Below, piece by piece: positions 1 to 18,061 of a stretch of 64,000 bases of DNA. A program made the translations under genes and the position numbers. A model generated the notes under the pieces. It was given only the letters and a program-made list of their open reading frames with translations. It made no database searches and had not been told where the DNA came from. The first letter of the stretch is position 1. Each line of letters starts with the position of its first letter. This DNA comes from Arenibacter hampyeongensis (GTDB lineage Bacteria > Bacteroidota > Bacteroidia > Flavobacteriales > Flavobacteriaceae). The stretch lies in contig NZ_PIOB01000011.1 in assembly GCF_002909255.1 (NCBI RefSeq), positions 1 to 64,000 on the forward strand, in the 5' to 3' direction.

Positions 1-1
1 C

Positions 2-8896
<8,895 letters not shown>

Positions 8897-8933
8897 GCAA
8901 GGCAAAATTTGGGTATAACGACCTATATAAACC

Positions 8934-8941
8934 CAAATTTA
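8934..8941 (-). promoter_or_regulatory. Possible -7 element (TAAATTTG) of the collagen-like gene
   Basis: The minus strand reads TAAATTTG, an exact match to the Bacteroidota -7 consensus TAnnTTTG, 38 bases upstream of the ATG at 8896. A TTG at a suitable -33 distance is present, but no full TTTG. Position and match are good; the short motif in A/T-rich DNA keeps confidence low. Confidence 0.35.
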
Positions 8942-9263
8942 GATGACTAAGTATCAGATTCTCAATAAATGTTGTGAATGGGATAAAACCTGTTGTGTAC
9001 CCACATAATTGAAAATTTGGGCTATAAAATCGGCAGTTAATCGAGGGAAAAAATGAAAGAATAGACTTACAGAACAAGTGTAGTTACTGGTGTTTCCTTT
9101 TCTTCCAAGTTTGAAATTTCAAGGTTTTTAATCGAGATTATTTTTATAGGAAGCTTAAAAGAAATCTTGATTTTTAAGTGACATTAAGTTGCCAAATTAT
9201 CGATTTAACGTTTAAGCAGTTTTTGAATTAAGCTATTGGATTCGCATTATTAAATTTATAGAT

Positions 9264-9354
9264 GTTAGAAACTAGAAACTAGAAACTAGAAATTAGAAAC
9301 TGACTACTGCAAACTGCCCACTACTTTAAACCTTGAACCTTGAACCTTGAACCT
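9264..9354. repeat. Run of 13 degenerate 7-bp repeats
   Basis: Inside the 460-base gap 8897-9356, the 91 bases next to the stop codon of the T9SS gene split exactly into 13 heptamers. Neighbouring units are identical or differ by one to a few bases: ACTAGAA three times, then ATTAGAA, ACTGACT, ACTGCAA, ACTGCCC, and finally TGAACCT three times. The same 7-bp period recurs in other non-coding gaps of the window. The rest of the gap (8942-9263) is plain A/T-rich DNA in which I see nothing. Confidence 0.85.
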
Positions 9355-9356
9355 AT

Positions 9357-10505
9357 TTAGTGTTCCAAGTACAGGAATCCCTGATAATTAAGTTTAAGGT
9401 CTTTCATTTCTATAATGTAAAAATAGACCCCATTGGGAAGACCGGCTGCCCGGTTTATAACCATATTATTTAGGTTGGAGTAGCCCGTAAAGCCGTTGGT
9501 GTAATTGCTTTCCTGGTATACTTTCTGACCGCTGCGGTTATAAATACTGATGATATCGTCATCGGATAGCTCCAATTCCTCTATATAAAGGGCATCGTTT
9601 ATACCATCTCCATTTGGTGTTACCAAATAATTGTCCAGCGTAAGCAATTCTTTGGCAGTGGCCTCGGAGGCAAAAGTGATGACCGCGTAATTGTCCGGTA
9701 CAAAATTATCCGAAATTAAAAATCCCTGTGTTAGGTCGCCCACCACGGAGGCCGCACCCAGGTTTACCCATGATCTGCCCCCAATACTCCATCCTACGGG
9801 GATGATCTTGGCCACATCCTCGGTTAGGGCGACCATATTACTGCGTGCGTTCCAGCTGATCTGGATTGAAGAAGATACACTGCCCTCCAAATGCCAAAAT
9901 TCCACCTGACTAATATCGCCCATGGTCCTTGGTTTTTTGGTAGGGTCAAAACTTTCGGGAAAGGTGGCCGGGTTGGTGGCATTTTCTAAATAGTAGGCAC
10001 ATTTGGCAAAGGTATTGGTGCCGGCACTATTGAGGGTCAAGGATCGTAATTGTTGGGCATCGCCCACAGGAAAAACAAAATTCTGTTCGTTGTTAATGGT
10101 CACATAGCCGTCCACTTTAGAAAGATCGGCTTCCCCAACATAAAAGGCATCCTGCAGAAAATTAAAATAAATATCCTGCTGTGCCCTTGGGGTCATAAAG
10201 TTGCCCGCCACAAAATTGGTATTGGAGCTGACGCTCATGCCAGTGTTGAGCATCACTCCGTTGTCATTGGCGATCTCGGTATCGAAGAATACGGGCATAA
10301 AGGCCCCCGAAACACTGATCATGCTACTGCCATAAAAACCTGCTAAACCTAAATTTTGATCAAAGGCTGCATTGTTGATCAGATCGGTATGAAACCCTAT
10401 CTGCCCCTCATTGTGGATCCTGATATTGCCAGAGTTGTACAGGGCCGTTTGGGCCAGTATCCCTATGGGTAGCAAAAGAGCGAGTATGGAGATGATACTT
10501 TTCAT
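9357..10505 (-). CDS. Secreted protein with T9SS type B (gliding-motility-associated) C-terminal domain
   Basis: 382 residues starting at ATG 10505. Residues 1-19 are a signal peptide (LLPIGILAQ). The middle is an unrecognised beta-rich domain of about 270 residues. The last 90 residues are a classic type B sorting domain (CHU_C / TIGR04131 type): LVTPNGDGINDALYIE, then SIYNRSGQKVYQ, LPNGVYFY and a terminal FLYLEH. This predicts Sec export to the periplasm, then translocation across the outer membrane by the type IX system. The gene starts 33 bases after the stop of the tandem-repeat fibre gene on the same strand, so co-transcription is likely, and the collagen-like gene lies just downstream. 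I infer that the three encode parts of one cell-surface structure; that role is not visible in this protein's own sequence. Confidence 0.85.
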   Translation of the reverse strand: MKSIISILALLLPIGILAQTALYNSGNIRIHNEGQIGFHTDLINNAAFDQNLGLAGFYGSSMISVSGAFMPVFFDTEIANDNGVMLNTGMSVSSNTNFVAGNFMTPRAQQDIYFNFLQDAFYVGEADLSKVDGYVTINNEQNFVFPVGDAQQLRSLTLNSAGTNTFAKCAYYLENATNPATFPESFDPTKKPRTMGDISQVEFWHLEGSVSSSIQISWNARSNMVALTEDVAKIIPVGWSIGGRSWVNLGAASVVGDLTQGFLISDNFVPDNYAVITFASEATAKELLTLDNYLVTPNGDGINDALYIEELELSDDDIISIYNRSGQKVYQESNYTNGFTGYSNLNNMVINRAAGLPNGVYFYIIEMKDLKLNYQGFLYLEH

Positions 10506-10538
10506 GTTCTTGGAACTATTTATTAAATCTAGTTCTTT

Positions 10539-13500
10539 CTATTGTTTTTGTAATAATGCCTTTATTTCATCCATGTCCTTGCGGAGCGACTGCAGTTCCG
10601 CGGACAGGGATTCGTTTTCATTTTTAAGCCGATCTATCTTCTTTTCCTGCTCTATGGTATGCAGGAACAATTCCTCGATTTTTTCGAGGTTTTTTTGGGA
10701 AGCCTCAGTTAAACTCCAATAACCTTGTTTTTTTATTTCGGCAGCCGATTTAATTCCAGGTAGGTGGTAATTTATCTTGATAAATGATTCTATTTCTTCT
10801 AAAGATTTAAACGAATAAATGTCATTTAAACTAGAATACCCATTAAAATATTTTTGAAAGACGTAGTCAGGAACATTTAATACAATACTATTAGAAATAA
10901 AATCATTATTAGTTGTTATGTCACCTGTAGCAGTGATAGTTCCCGTTGTGCTTATATCTAGATTACCGAAGTCCGGATCTATTTTTGTTCCAGCAATATT
11001 GGCTGTTGTTGAAATATGTGAGTTTGATATGGCACCAGCGGCAACACCTATATCATATGGATCTGCACCAGTTCCTGAACCTGAGACGTCTACTGTGGGA
11101 CTTCCATTTACTATGGTCTCAGACCCGTCCGAAGTGTCGGCACTTGTAAGAATATATGGGTCACCTGAGGTTCCCGAACCTGTGACGGATACCGTAGTAC
11201 TTCCATTTACAATGGTCTCGGACCCATCGGCCCCTCCAAGGCTGGTCAGAATATAAGGATCACCTGTTGTCCCGCTTCCTGCCACTGTTACGGTGGCACT
11301 TGGATTTATGATCGTCTCGGACCCGTCCGAAGTGTCGGCACTAGTCAGGACATAGGGATCTGCCCCGGTTCCCGAGCCTGTGACGGCCACCGTGGTACTT
11401 CCGTTTACGATGGTCTCTGACCCATCGGCCCCTCCAAGGCTGGTCAGAATATAAGGGTCACCTGTTGTCCCGCTTCCTGCCACTGTTACGGTGGCACTTG
11501 GATTTATGATCGTCTCGGACCCGTCCGAAGTGTCGGCACTAGTCAGGACATAGGGATCTGCCCCGGTTCCCGAGCCTGTGACGGCCACCGTGGTACTTCC
11601 GTTTACGATGGTCTCTGACCCATCGGCCCCTCCAAGGCTGGTCAGAATATAAGGGTCACCTGTTGTCCCGCTTCCTGCCACTGTTACGGTGGCACTTGGA
11701 TTTATGATCGTCTCGGACCCGTCCGAAGTGTCGGCACTAGTCAGGACATAGGGATCTGCCCCGGTTCCCGAGCCTGTGACGGCCACCGTGGTACTTCCGT
11801 TGACAATGGTCTCTGACCCATCGGCCCCTCCAAGGCTGGTCAGAATATAAGGGTCACCTGTTGTCCCGCTTCCTGCCACGGTTACAGTGGCACTTGGATT
11901 TATGATCGTCTCGGACCCGTCCGAAGTGTCGGCACTAGTCAGGACATAGGGATCTGCCCCGGTTCCAGAACCTGTGACGGCCACCGTAGTACTTCCGTTG
12001 ACAATGGTCTCTGACCCATCGGCCCCTCCAAGGCTGGTCAGAATATATGGATCACCTGTTGTCCCGCTTCCTGCCACGGTTACAGTGGCACTTGGATTTA
12101 TGATCGTCTCGGACCCGTCCGAAGTGTCGGCACTAGTCAGGACATAGGGATCTGCCCCGGTTCCAGAACCTGTGACGGCCACCGTAGTACTTCCGTTGAC
12201 AATGGTCTCTGACCCATCGGCCCCTCCAAGGCTGGTCAGAATATATGGATCACCTGTTGTCCCGCTTCCTGCCACGGTTACAGTGGCACTTGGATTTATG
12301 ATCGTCTCGGACCCGTCCGAAGTGTCGGCACTAGTCAGGACATAGGGATCTGCCCCGGTTCCAGAACCTGTGACGGCCACCGTAGTACTTCCGTTGACAA
12401 TGGTCTCTGACCCATCGGCCCCTCCAAGGCTGGTCAGAATATATGGATCCCCTGTTGTCCCGCTTCCTGCCACGGTTACGGTGGCACTTGGATTTATGAT
12501 TGTCTCCGATCCATCAGATGTATCGGCACTTGTAAGAATATATGGGTCGCCCGTTGTACCTGTCCCCGTAACGGTCACGGTGGTACTTCCGTTCACTACA
12601 GTCTCAGAGCCATCTGCTGCAGTCGAAGTTAAAATGTACGGGTCCCCTGTTGTCCCTGTTCCAGCCACAGTAACAGTGGCACTTGGGTTTATGACGGTCT
12701 CCGATCCATCAGATGTATCGGCACTTGTAAGAATATATGGATCTCCCGTTGTACCTGTCCCCGTAACGGTCACGGTGGTGCTTCCGTTCACTACAGTCTC
12801 AGAGCCGTCTGCTGCAGTCGAAGTTAAAATGTACGGGTCCGCTGTGGTTCCGGTACCGGCTACGGTTACGGTGGCACTTGGATTTATGACGGTCTCCGAC
12901 CCATCGGATGTATCGGCACTTGTAAGAATATATGGGTCTCCCGTTGTACCTGTCCCCGTAACGGTCACGGTGGTGCTTCCATTCACTACAGTCTCCGAGC
13001 CGTCTGCTGCAGTCGAAGTTAAAATGTATGGGTCCGCTGTGGTTCCGGTACCGGCTACGGTTACGGTGGCACTTGGATTTATGATGGTCTCCGATCCGTC
13101 AGATGTATCGGCACTTGTAAGAATATATGGGTCGCCCGATGTACCTGTCCCAGTAACGGTCACGGTGGTGCTTCCGTTCACTACGGTCTCCGAACCATCT
13201 GCTGTAATCGAAGTTAAAATGTATGGGTCTGCTGTGGTTCCGGTACCTGCTACAGTTACGGTGGCACTTGGATTTATGACGGTCTCCGACCCATCGGATG
13301 TATCGGCACTTGTAAGAATATATGGGTCTCCCGTTGTACCTGTCCCCGTAACGGTCACGGTGGTGCTTCCATTCACTACAGTCTCCGAGCCGTCTGCTGC
13401 AGTCGAAGTTAAAATGTATGGGTCCGCTGTGGTTCCGGTACCGGCTACGGTTACGGTGGCACTTGGATTTATGATGGTCTCCGATCCGTCAGATGTATCG

Positions 13501-15980
13501 GCACTTGTAAGAATATATGGGTCGCCCGATGTACCTGTCCCAGTAACGGTCACGGTGGTGCTTCCGTTCACTACGGTCTCCGAACCATCTGCTGTAATCG
13601 AAGTTAAAATGTATGGGTCTGCTGTGGTTCCGGTACCTGCTACAGTTACGGTGGCACTTGGATTTATGATGGTCTCTGATCCGTCAGAAATTGAAGCTAA
13701 TAATTCGGCATCAGTTGCGAATTGTGTATCAAGATCCACCTGATTGCCACCCGTTGCTGGATTGGTTACTGTTAAAACACTTCCAGTTAATTGTAAATCT
13801 TGTAATTCATCTGTTGGATTTCCTCCACCAGAAACCACAATGCCATCTACTTCGTCTTTAAGCTGTTGAATAGCTCCCTGAACATTGGGAGAAGTTATAG
13901 AAATATAGGATGTGAAATTCACGTCCGTTGCATCAGGATTGCCTGCAGCACCCGTTAATACATAGGGATTGCCACTTGTTCCAGTTCCAGTTATCCCAAT
14001 GGTTGAATTAACGGCATCAATTATGGTTTCCGAACCATCAACCTCTAAGGAATAGGGCGTTGCCGTAGTGCCATTACCTGTTACAACAACACTTGGACTT
14101 GTGCTTATATTCGTTTCAGATCCATCAACGGTTAAAATATAAGGTGATAATGTGGTTCCAGCTCCAGCAACAGCTACACTTGGACTTGGGTCAATTATGG
14201 TTTCTGAACCATCAGCAACTGCGCCATCAGCGGCATTGATAACATAAGGAGTAGCAGTGGTTCCATTTCCGGTTATAGTAATATTTGTTCCAGGATTTAT
14301 TTCTGTTTCGGTACCATCTACTGTTAAAACATAGGGAGATAATGTGGTTCCGACTCCAGTAACGGCGACACTTGGACTTGGGTCTATGATTGTTTCCGAA
14401 CCATCAGCAACGGCACCATCAGCAGCATTTATTACATATGGAGTTGCAGTAGTCCCATTTCCAGATATGGTTATGTTTGTTCCAGGATTTATTTCCGTTT
14501 CAGAACCGTCAGCAACGACACCATCAGCTGCATTGATTACATAGGGAGTAGCAGTGGTTCCATTTCCAGTAATAGTAATGTTTGTTCCTGGATTTATTTC
14601 TGTTTCGGAACCATCGGTCTGACTATCAACGTAAGCCCTAGTAGCCGCATCCTGGGGTAAGGTAGGGTCCGCCAAATTGTTTATTTGGTTGTTGGCTGCA
14701 CTTGTTCCAAAACCTAAAACGCTTGCCAAATCCTGATTGCCACCCACCGCAGCAATCGGCTGCCATGACACCACCCCAAGCGTGTTTGTGGTCATGATCT
14801 GATTGGCGGCTCCTGGTTGAATTTTAATAGGGGTTACATTGCCGTTTAATATTTTGGCTGCAATAACGGAATTATCGGCAAGATGGGGTGTGCCTACTGC
14901 ATTGAGTGCTATTTTTGGAGATGTAATTGCAAGATTGGCAATGGTAACCGCTCCTGAATTAATAATGGTAGCATCACCACTCATGGCCACTCCTGTGGCT
15001 ACATCGCCCGTACTTCCCACAAAAATGTTACCATTTGCTAAAGTGCTGGCCGCTCCTGCCAATTGGTCTACGTAATTTCTTGTGGCGGCATCTTGTGCTG
15101 CAATGGGTTCCGCTAAATTGGAAATAACAGATCCATTGGCACTATTGCCACGACTTAGGACATCCTGAAGGTCTTGGAATTCATTTTGGTCATCCAAATC
15201 CCCATCGGCAGTTATATGATTATTGATCAAAGTATTGTTGGCAGTAATACTATTGCTATTGGCCAAGATATCACCCAAAACGGTGTCGCCCACCTTTATG
15301 GGATCGGCCGTGGTGCCAGCTCCGGTAATCGTAGTCTGGTCTGCCTGGGTAGCGCCCAGATCGTTTTTGTTGAGCCATACCACATTTCCTACGGAATCCG
15401 TAGTCAATAATTGATCAAAAGCACCAGGCTGCATGTCGCTGGGCTGAATGGTGCCGTCTATAATTTCCAAGGTGCCCACAGCAGCCTCCTGTATTTCATC
15501 TTTACCTACGGTATTGTCCTGAAGTTCAGAAGAACCTACGGAGTTGGGGGCCAAGGCACGCTCCCCAATGGTGGCCGTTGCAATATCGGCACCAAAAACA
15601 GTTTCGTTAACAATATTCATCCCTGTGATCTGTCCTACCTTAAGGTCGTAATTGTTTCCTCCTGTCGAGGTAATTACCACCGTTCCATCGTCAGAAGTAA
15701 AGGTAATGGAGCCGGCTACGGCATCACAGATGTCCTTCCATTCCGTTCCCGTATAATAATGGATACATTGAATGTCCGTATTGTATACCAAAGCCCCTGA
15801 GGAGGGTGTAATGGCATTCATTTGGGCCGAGTTTACACGGGTAATCACCAATACCCTGGAACTGCTTTCCAATTCCAATACCGAACTGGGGTCTATGTTT
15901 TGTGGGTTGTCCCCAATCTTTATCTGAGCCTGTACCGCCATTCCCAATAGCAGGCATAAAAAGAAGTATATGTTTTTCAT
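10539..15980 (-). CDS. Very large tandem-repeat fibre-like surface protein with C-terminal coiled-coil tail
   Basis: 1813 residues from ATG 15980; a TTG two codons upstream is less likely. Residues 1-21 are a signal peptide (GMAVQAQ). Residues 22-100 are the head module shared with the collagen-like protein (QIKIGDNPQNIDPSSVLELE, then YYTGTEWKDICD). Next come loosely repeated tail-fibre-like segments (AATRAYVDS, GNGTTATPYVINAADG), then thirteen highly conserved 65/66-residue units encoded by 11130-13685. Each unit holds two related halves, DGSETIINPSATVTVAG... and DGSETVVNGSTTVTVTG.... The C-terminal 130 residues (YVFQKYFNGY, SFIKINYHLPGI, GYWSLTEASQKNLEKIEEL, then a coiled coil) match a tail module common at the end of Bacteroidota tail-fibre-like proteins, reminiscent of the S74 chaperone region. 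I infer a trimeric surface or adhesin fibre; substrate unknown. Confidence 0.88.
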   Translation of the reverse strand: MKNIYFFLCLLLGMAVQAQIKIGDNPQNIDPSSVLELESSSRVLVITRVNSAQMNAITPSSGALVYNTDIQCIHYYTGTEWKDICDAVAGSITFTSDDGTVVITSTGGNNYDLKVGQITGMNIVNETVFGADIATATIGERALAPNSVGSSELQDNTVGKDEIQEAAVGTLEIIDGTIQPSDMQPGAFDQLLTTDSVGNVVWLNKNDLGATQADQTTITGAGTTADPIKVGDTVLGDILANSNSITANNTLINNHITADGDLDDQNEFQDLQDVLSRGNSANGSVISNLAEPIAAQDAATRNYVDQLAGAASTLANGNIFVGSTGDVATGVAMSGDATIINSGAVTIANLAITSPKIALNAVGTPHLADNSVIAAKILNGNVTPIKIQPGAANQIMTTNTLGVVSWQPIAAVGGNQDLASVLGFGTSAANNQINNLADPTLPQDAATRAYVDSQTDGSETEINPGTNITITGNGTTATPYVINAADGVVADGSETEINPGTNITISGNGTTATPYVINAADGAVADGSETIIDPSPSVAVTGVGTTLSPYVLTVDGTETEINPGTNITITGNGTTATPYVINAADGAVADGSETIIDPSPSVAVAGAGTTLSPYILTVDGSETNISTSPSVVVTGNGTTATPYSLEVDGSETIIDAVNSTIGITGTGTSGNPYVLTGAAGNPDATDVNFTSYISITSPNVQGAIQQLKDEVDGIVVSGGGNPTDELQDLQLTGSVLTVTNPATGGNQVDLDTQFATDAELLASISDGSETIINPSATVTVAGTGTTADPYILTSITADGSETVVNGSTTVTVTGTGTSGDPYILTSADTSDGSETIINPSATVTVAGTGTTADPYILTSTAADGSETVVNGSTTVTVTGTGTTGDPYILTSADTSDGSETVINPSATVTVAGTGTTADPYILTSITADGSETVVNGSTTVTVTGTGTSGDPYILTSADTSDGSETIINPSATVTVAGTGTTADPYILTSTAADGSETVVNGSTTVTVTGTGTTGDPYILTSADTSDGSETVINPSATVTVAGTGTTADPYILTSTAADGSETVVNGSTTVTVTGTGTTGDPYILTSADTSDGSETVINPSATVTVAGTGTTGDPYILTSTAADGSETVVNGSTTVTVTGTGTTGDPYILTSADTSDGSETIINPSATVTVAGSGTTGDPYILTSLGGADGSETIVNGSTTVAVTGSGTGADPYVLTSADTSDGSETIINPSATVTVAGSGTTGDPYILTSLGGADGSETIVNGSTTVAVTGSGTGADPYVLTSADTSDGSETIINPSATVTVAGSGTTGDPYILTSLGGADGSETIVNGSTTVAVTGSGTGADPYVLTSADTSDGSETIINPSATVTVAGSGTTGDPYILTSLGGADGSETIVNGSTTVAVTGSGTGADPYVLTSADTSDGSETIINPSATVTVAGSGTTGDPYILTSLGGADGSETIVNGSTTVAVTGSGTGADPYVLTSADTSDGSETIINPSATVTVAGSGTTGDPYILTSLGGADGSETIVNGSTTVAVTGSGTGADPYVLTSADTSDGSETIINPSATVTVAGSGTTGDPYILTSLGGADGSETIVNGSTTVSVTGSGTSGDPYILTSADTSDGSETIVNGSPTVDVSGSGTGADPYDIGVAAGAISNSHISTTANIAGTKIDPDFGNLDISTTGTITATGDITTNNDFISNSIVLNVPDYVFQKYFNGYSSLNDIYSFKSLEEIESFIKINYHLPGIKSAAEIKKQGYWSLTEASQKNLEKIEELFLHTIEQEKKIDRLKNENESLSAELQSLRKDMDEIKALLQKQ
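11130..13685 (-). repeat. Tandem array: six 195-bp plus seven 198-bp coding repeats
   Basis: The region is exactly 6 x 195 + 7 x 198 = 2556 bp inside the fibre gene. The seven 198-bp (66-residue) units form the C-terminal half, and several are nearly identical over their full length. The six 195-bp (65-residue) units lie on the N-terminal side. Within them a 390-bp dimer (12871-13260 and 13261-13650) is itself duplicated with little change. Indel steps are whole codons, so the frame is kept. The pattern indicates recent unequal recombination or gene conversion. Confidence 0.93.
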
Positions 15981-16214
15981 TTTCAATTTTTTAATTTTTC
16001 TCCTAGGTTCAAATCACTCGGTCCAAAGTTCAAAATAGAAGGTTCAAGATTCTGGGTCAACGGCATGCCACCGATCACCTATATCCATATTCCCTTCCAA
16101 ATAGGGTACTTGTACTTTGGAACACGGGGCTAACAAAAGTAAAATTATCGGTCGATAAACTCAGTTTAATCGGGTAAAATACATTAGTACTAGGTGAACT
16201 GAATTTGTTTACCG

Positions 16215-16907
16215 TTAAAAGGGAATATTTCCACTTTCGTAAGGTTTTTTCCCCGCCTCAAAAATTCTTGCCGTACCCTTGCCTTTAAGGGTCTTACGGT
16301 TTCCGTCTACCATTATGTAGTTGCCTTCCCGGAGGCCAATTACCGGGGTGCTATTAAAGATATGAAATTCTCGGATCCTAGTCTCCCGGGTTTCCCCCTT
16401 ATGTTTGCTGTTGGTGACCGGATCTAAATAGTGGGGATTAAGGTTAAAATTTACCACCCCGAGGGTGTCAAAACTGGGAGGATATACTATGGGCATGTCA
16501 TTGGTGGTCTTCATACTGGGACCGGCTATATTGCTGCCAGCACTGGTTCCCGTATAAGGGGTGCCCGCCATTATTTTTTCCCTCAAAGGGCCCATAATGC
16601 CGAGCAGATGCAATTGCTGTACCAGTAGAAAGGTATTGCCCCCACCTGTAAAAATAGCCTCTGCACTGTCAATTCCCTCCAAGGGGTCCTTAAAGCTGTG
16701 GATGCCAACCACCGATTTGTTTATTTTGGAAAAAGCCGTTTGCACCAACTGGGTGTAGGCATCATGGGAAATGCCACCGGGACGGGCATAAGGGATAAAA
16801 GTAATGGTAGATTTACCCCCAAAAAAGGATTGCAGTTCTTCCAATAAATATTCCAAATAGGCCTGTCCAAAGAGAGTAGAGGTACTGGCCAAAAGTATTT
16901 TTTTCAT
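16215..16907 (-). CDS. pepE: Peptidase E (alpha-aspartyl dipeptidase, family S51)
   Basis: 230 residues from ATG 16907, close to the usual length of enterobacterial PepE. The frame stays open for 83 more codons upstream, but those are compositionally odd and overlap non-coding repeats, so the ATG beginning MKKILLAST is preferred. The nucleophile Ser122 lies in the GTSAGS elbow. FTGGGNTF precedes it, and His159 in NLNPHYLD is the likely catalytic histidine. The family hydrolyses Asp-X dipeptides in the cytoplasm and salvages aspartyl peptides. No signal peptide is present. It is a single-gene unit downstream, on the same strand, of a 400-base non-coding gap. Confidence 0.9.
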   Translation of the reverse strand: MKKILLASTSTLFGQAYLEYLLEELQSFFGGKSTITFIPYARPGGISHDAYTQLVQTAFSKINKSVVGIHSFKDPLEGIDSAEAIFTGGGNTFLLVQQLHLLGIMGPLREKIMAGTPYTGTSAGSNIAGPSMKTTNDMPIVYPPSFDTLGVVNFNLNPHYLDPVTNSKHKGETRETRIREFHIFNSTPVIGLREGNYIMVDGNRKTLKGKGTARIFEAGKKPYESGNIPF

Positions 16908-17305
16908 ATGTTTTATTTTTCGTGAGACCCGAATTTCAAAAGCCATAAGCGCATTGAAATACGATGGTCGAACTAACCACGCCATTTGGCGTGGTCCAAA
17001 GTGGTATCCGGTTCCTTGGACCGGAAGTATGATTTTCTGACCGGATTTCAAAAGCTTTTTGCGCATTGAAATACGATGGTTTAAACAATCCCCGACAAGA
17101 AGGCGGGATCTCTGCTTCCGTACCCCAACCCTTGCCATTGGAAAGGCGGAATACAAATTAACAAAAGTTTAAAGGTGTATACCTTTTTTATGATCTTAAC
17201 TTGCATTTTCTTTATGCCTTTATTGGATAAAATGGCTTTTTCTGTTTATTTCTTTAAGAAAAATAGGACATTTGATGCTTAATTTATCTAATTTTAAATA
17301 AAAAA
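16908..17305. other. Intergenic region with 20-bp direct repeat and hairpin
   Basis: This 398-base divergent gap between pepE and the gene at 17306 contains an identical 20-base direct repeat (gcgcattgaaatacgatggt) at 16949-16968 and 17061-17080, each preceded by ATTTCAAAAGC or similar. Between them is a perfect 8-bp hairpin (CCACGCCA / TGGCGTGG) at 16977-16994 and a weaker CCGGT/ACCGG inverted repeat. The right part (17160-17305) is A/T-rich and presumably holds the promoter of the gene at 17306, but no clear TAnnTTTG site was found. Confidence 0.6.
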
Positions 17306-18061
17306 ATGCAAAATAGAATTCTCCTATTTCTTTTCCTTTTATGTGCAACATTTTCGTATTCACAGGATGATGACAGACAATATTTAAGAGGGCAAGTACT
17401 TTATAGAAATGTGAACGTTCCTAATGAGAATGTTATTAATGTTACCACTGAAAGGGCTACGATTACCAATGATAAAGGGGAATTTGGGATTTTGGTGAAA
17501 GATGGTGACGAACTTGTGTTTACGGCCATAAACTATCAGCTTATGGTGGTTAAGATCACCCAGGAAATCCTGGACAAAAACAGATTGGTGGTAGAGGTGA
17601 ACGAAAAGGTGACCGAGCTGGACGAAGTGGTAGTGACGCCAGAAAATCAGGAGAAATTTCTTCAGGCCCAAAACAAGGAATTCCTGGCAAAGGAATATGA
17701 TTATGAAACGGACCGTTTAACGGAGGTGGAAAATATTGCCATGTCCAAGGCCGATAAGGGTATGAAGGACGGACTTAATTTTGTGAATATATTTAAGGCC
17801 CTTATGCTGGCGGCCAAAGGGAACGATACGGATGTTGAGCGGGAGCCTTTGAAGGTAAGTGAGGTGTTGAGGCAGGTGTATGATGATGAGTTTTTTGTGT
17901 TGGACCTTAAACTGCCACAGGATAAAATAGACGATTTTTTACTGTACTGTGATACCCAATTACCAGAAAGGTCTTTGTTGCAAAAGCGCAATGAATTTCA
18001 GTTGATCGATTTTTTGGTAACCCATAGCAAGACCTATTTGGAGCAGTTGGAAGGGAATTGA
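17306..18061 (+). CDS. Secreted carboxypeptidase-regulatory-like domain protein
   Basis: 251 residues with a signal peptide ending FSYSQ (residues 1-19). Residues 25-110 form a CarboxypepD_reg-like beta-sandwich (RGQVLYRNVNVPNENVINVTT, TNDKGEFGI, DELVFTAINYQ, ending in LDEVVVTP), the plug-like module also seen at the start of SusC/TonB receptors. The C-terminal 130 residues are helical and charged. The end pattern (FFVLDLKLPQDKIDDFLLYCD) is shared with the product of the gene at 19008. The two are diverged paralogues about 950 bases apart, separated by a tandem-repeat array. The protein is probably periplasmic or outer-membrane-associated; no catalytic residues or ligand site are evident. Confidence 0.8.
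   Translation: MQNRILLFLFLLCATFSYSQDDDRQYLRGQVLYRNVNVPNENVINVTTERATITNDKGEFGILVKDGDELVFTAINYQLMVVKITQEILDKNRLVVEVNEKVTELDEVVVTPENQEKFLQAQNKEFLAKEYDYETDRLTEVENIAMSKADKGMKDGLNFVNIFKALMLAAKGNDTDVEREPLKVSEVLRQVYDDEFFVLDLKLPQDKIDDFLLYCDTQLPERSLLQKRNEFQLIDFLVTHSKTYLEQLEGN

Noticed and set aside
12370..13743. 457-codon plus-strand frame opposite the fibre gene repeats
   Set aside because: Antisense artefact of the 195/198-bp array: it repeats with the same period and starts and stops at no meaningful boundary.
16908..17156. N-terminal extension of peptidase E
   Set aside because: The extra 83 residues overlap a direct repeat and hairpin, are basic and low in family likeness, and the ATG at 16907 gives the normal PepE length.
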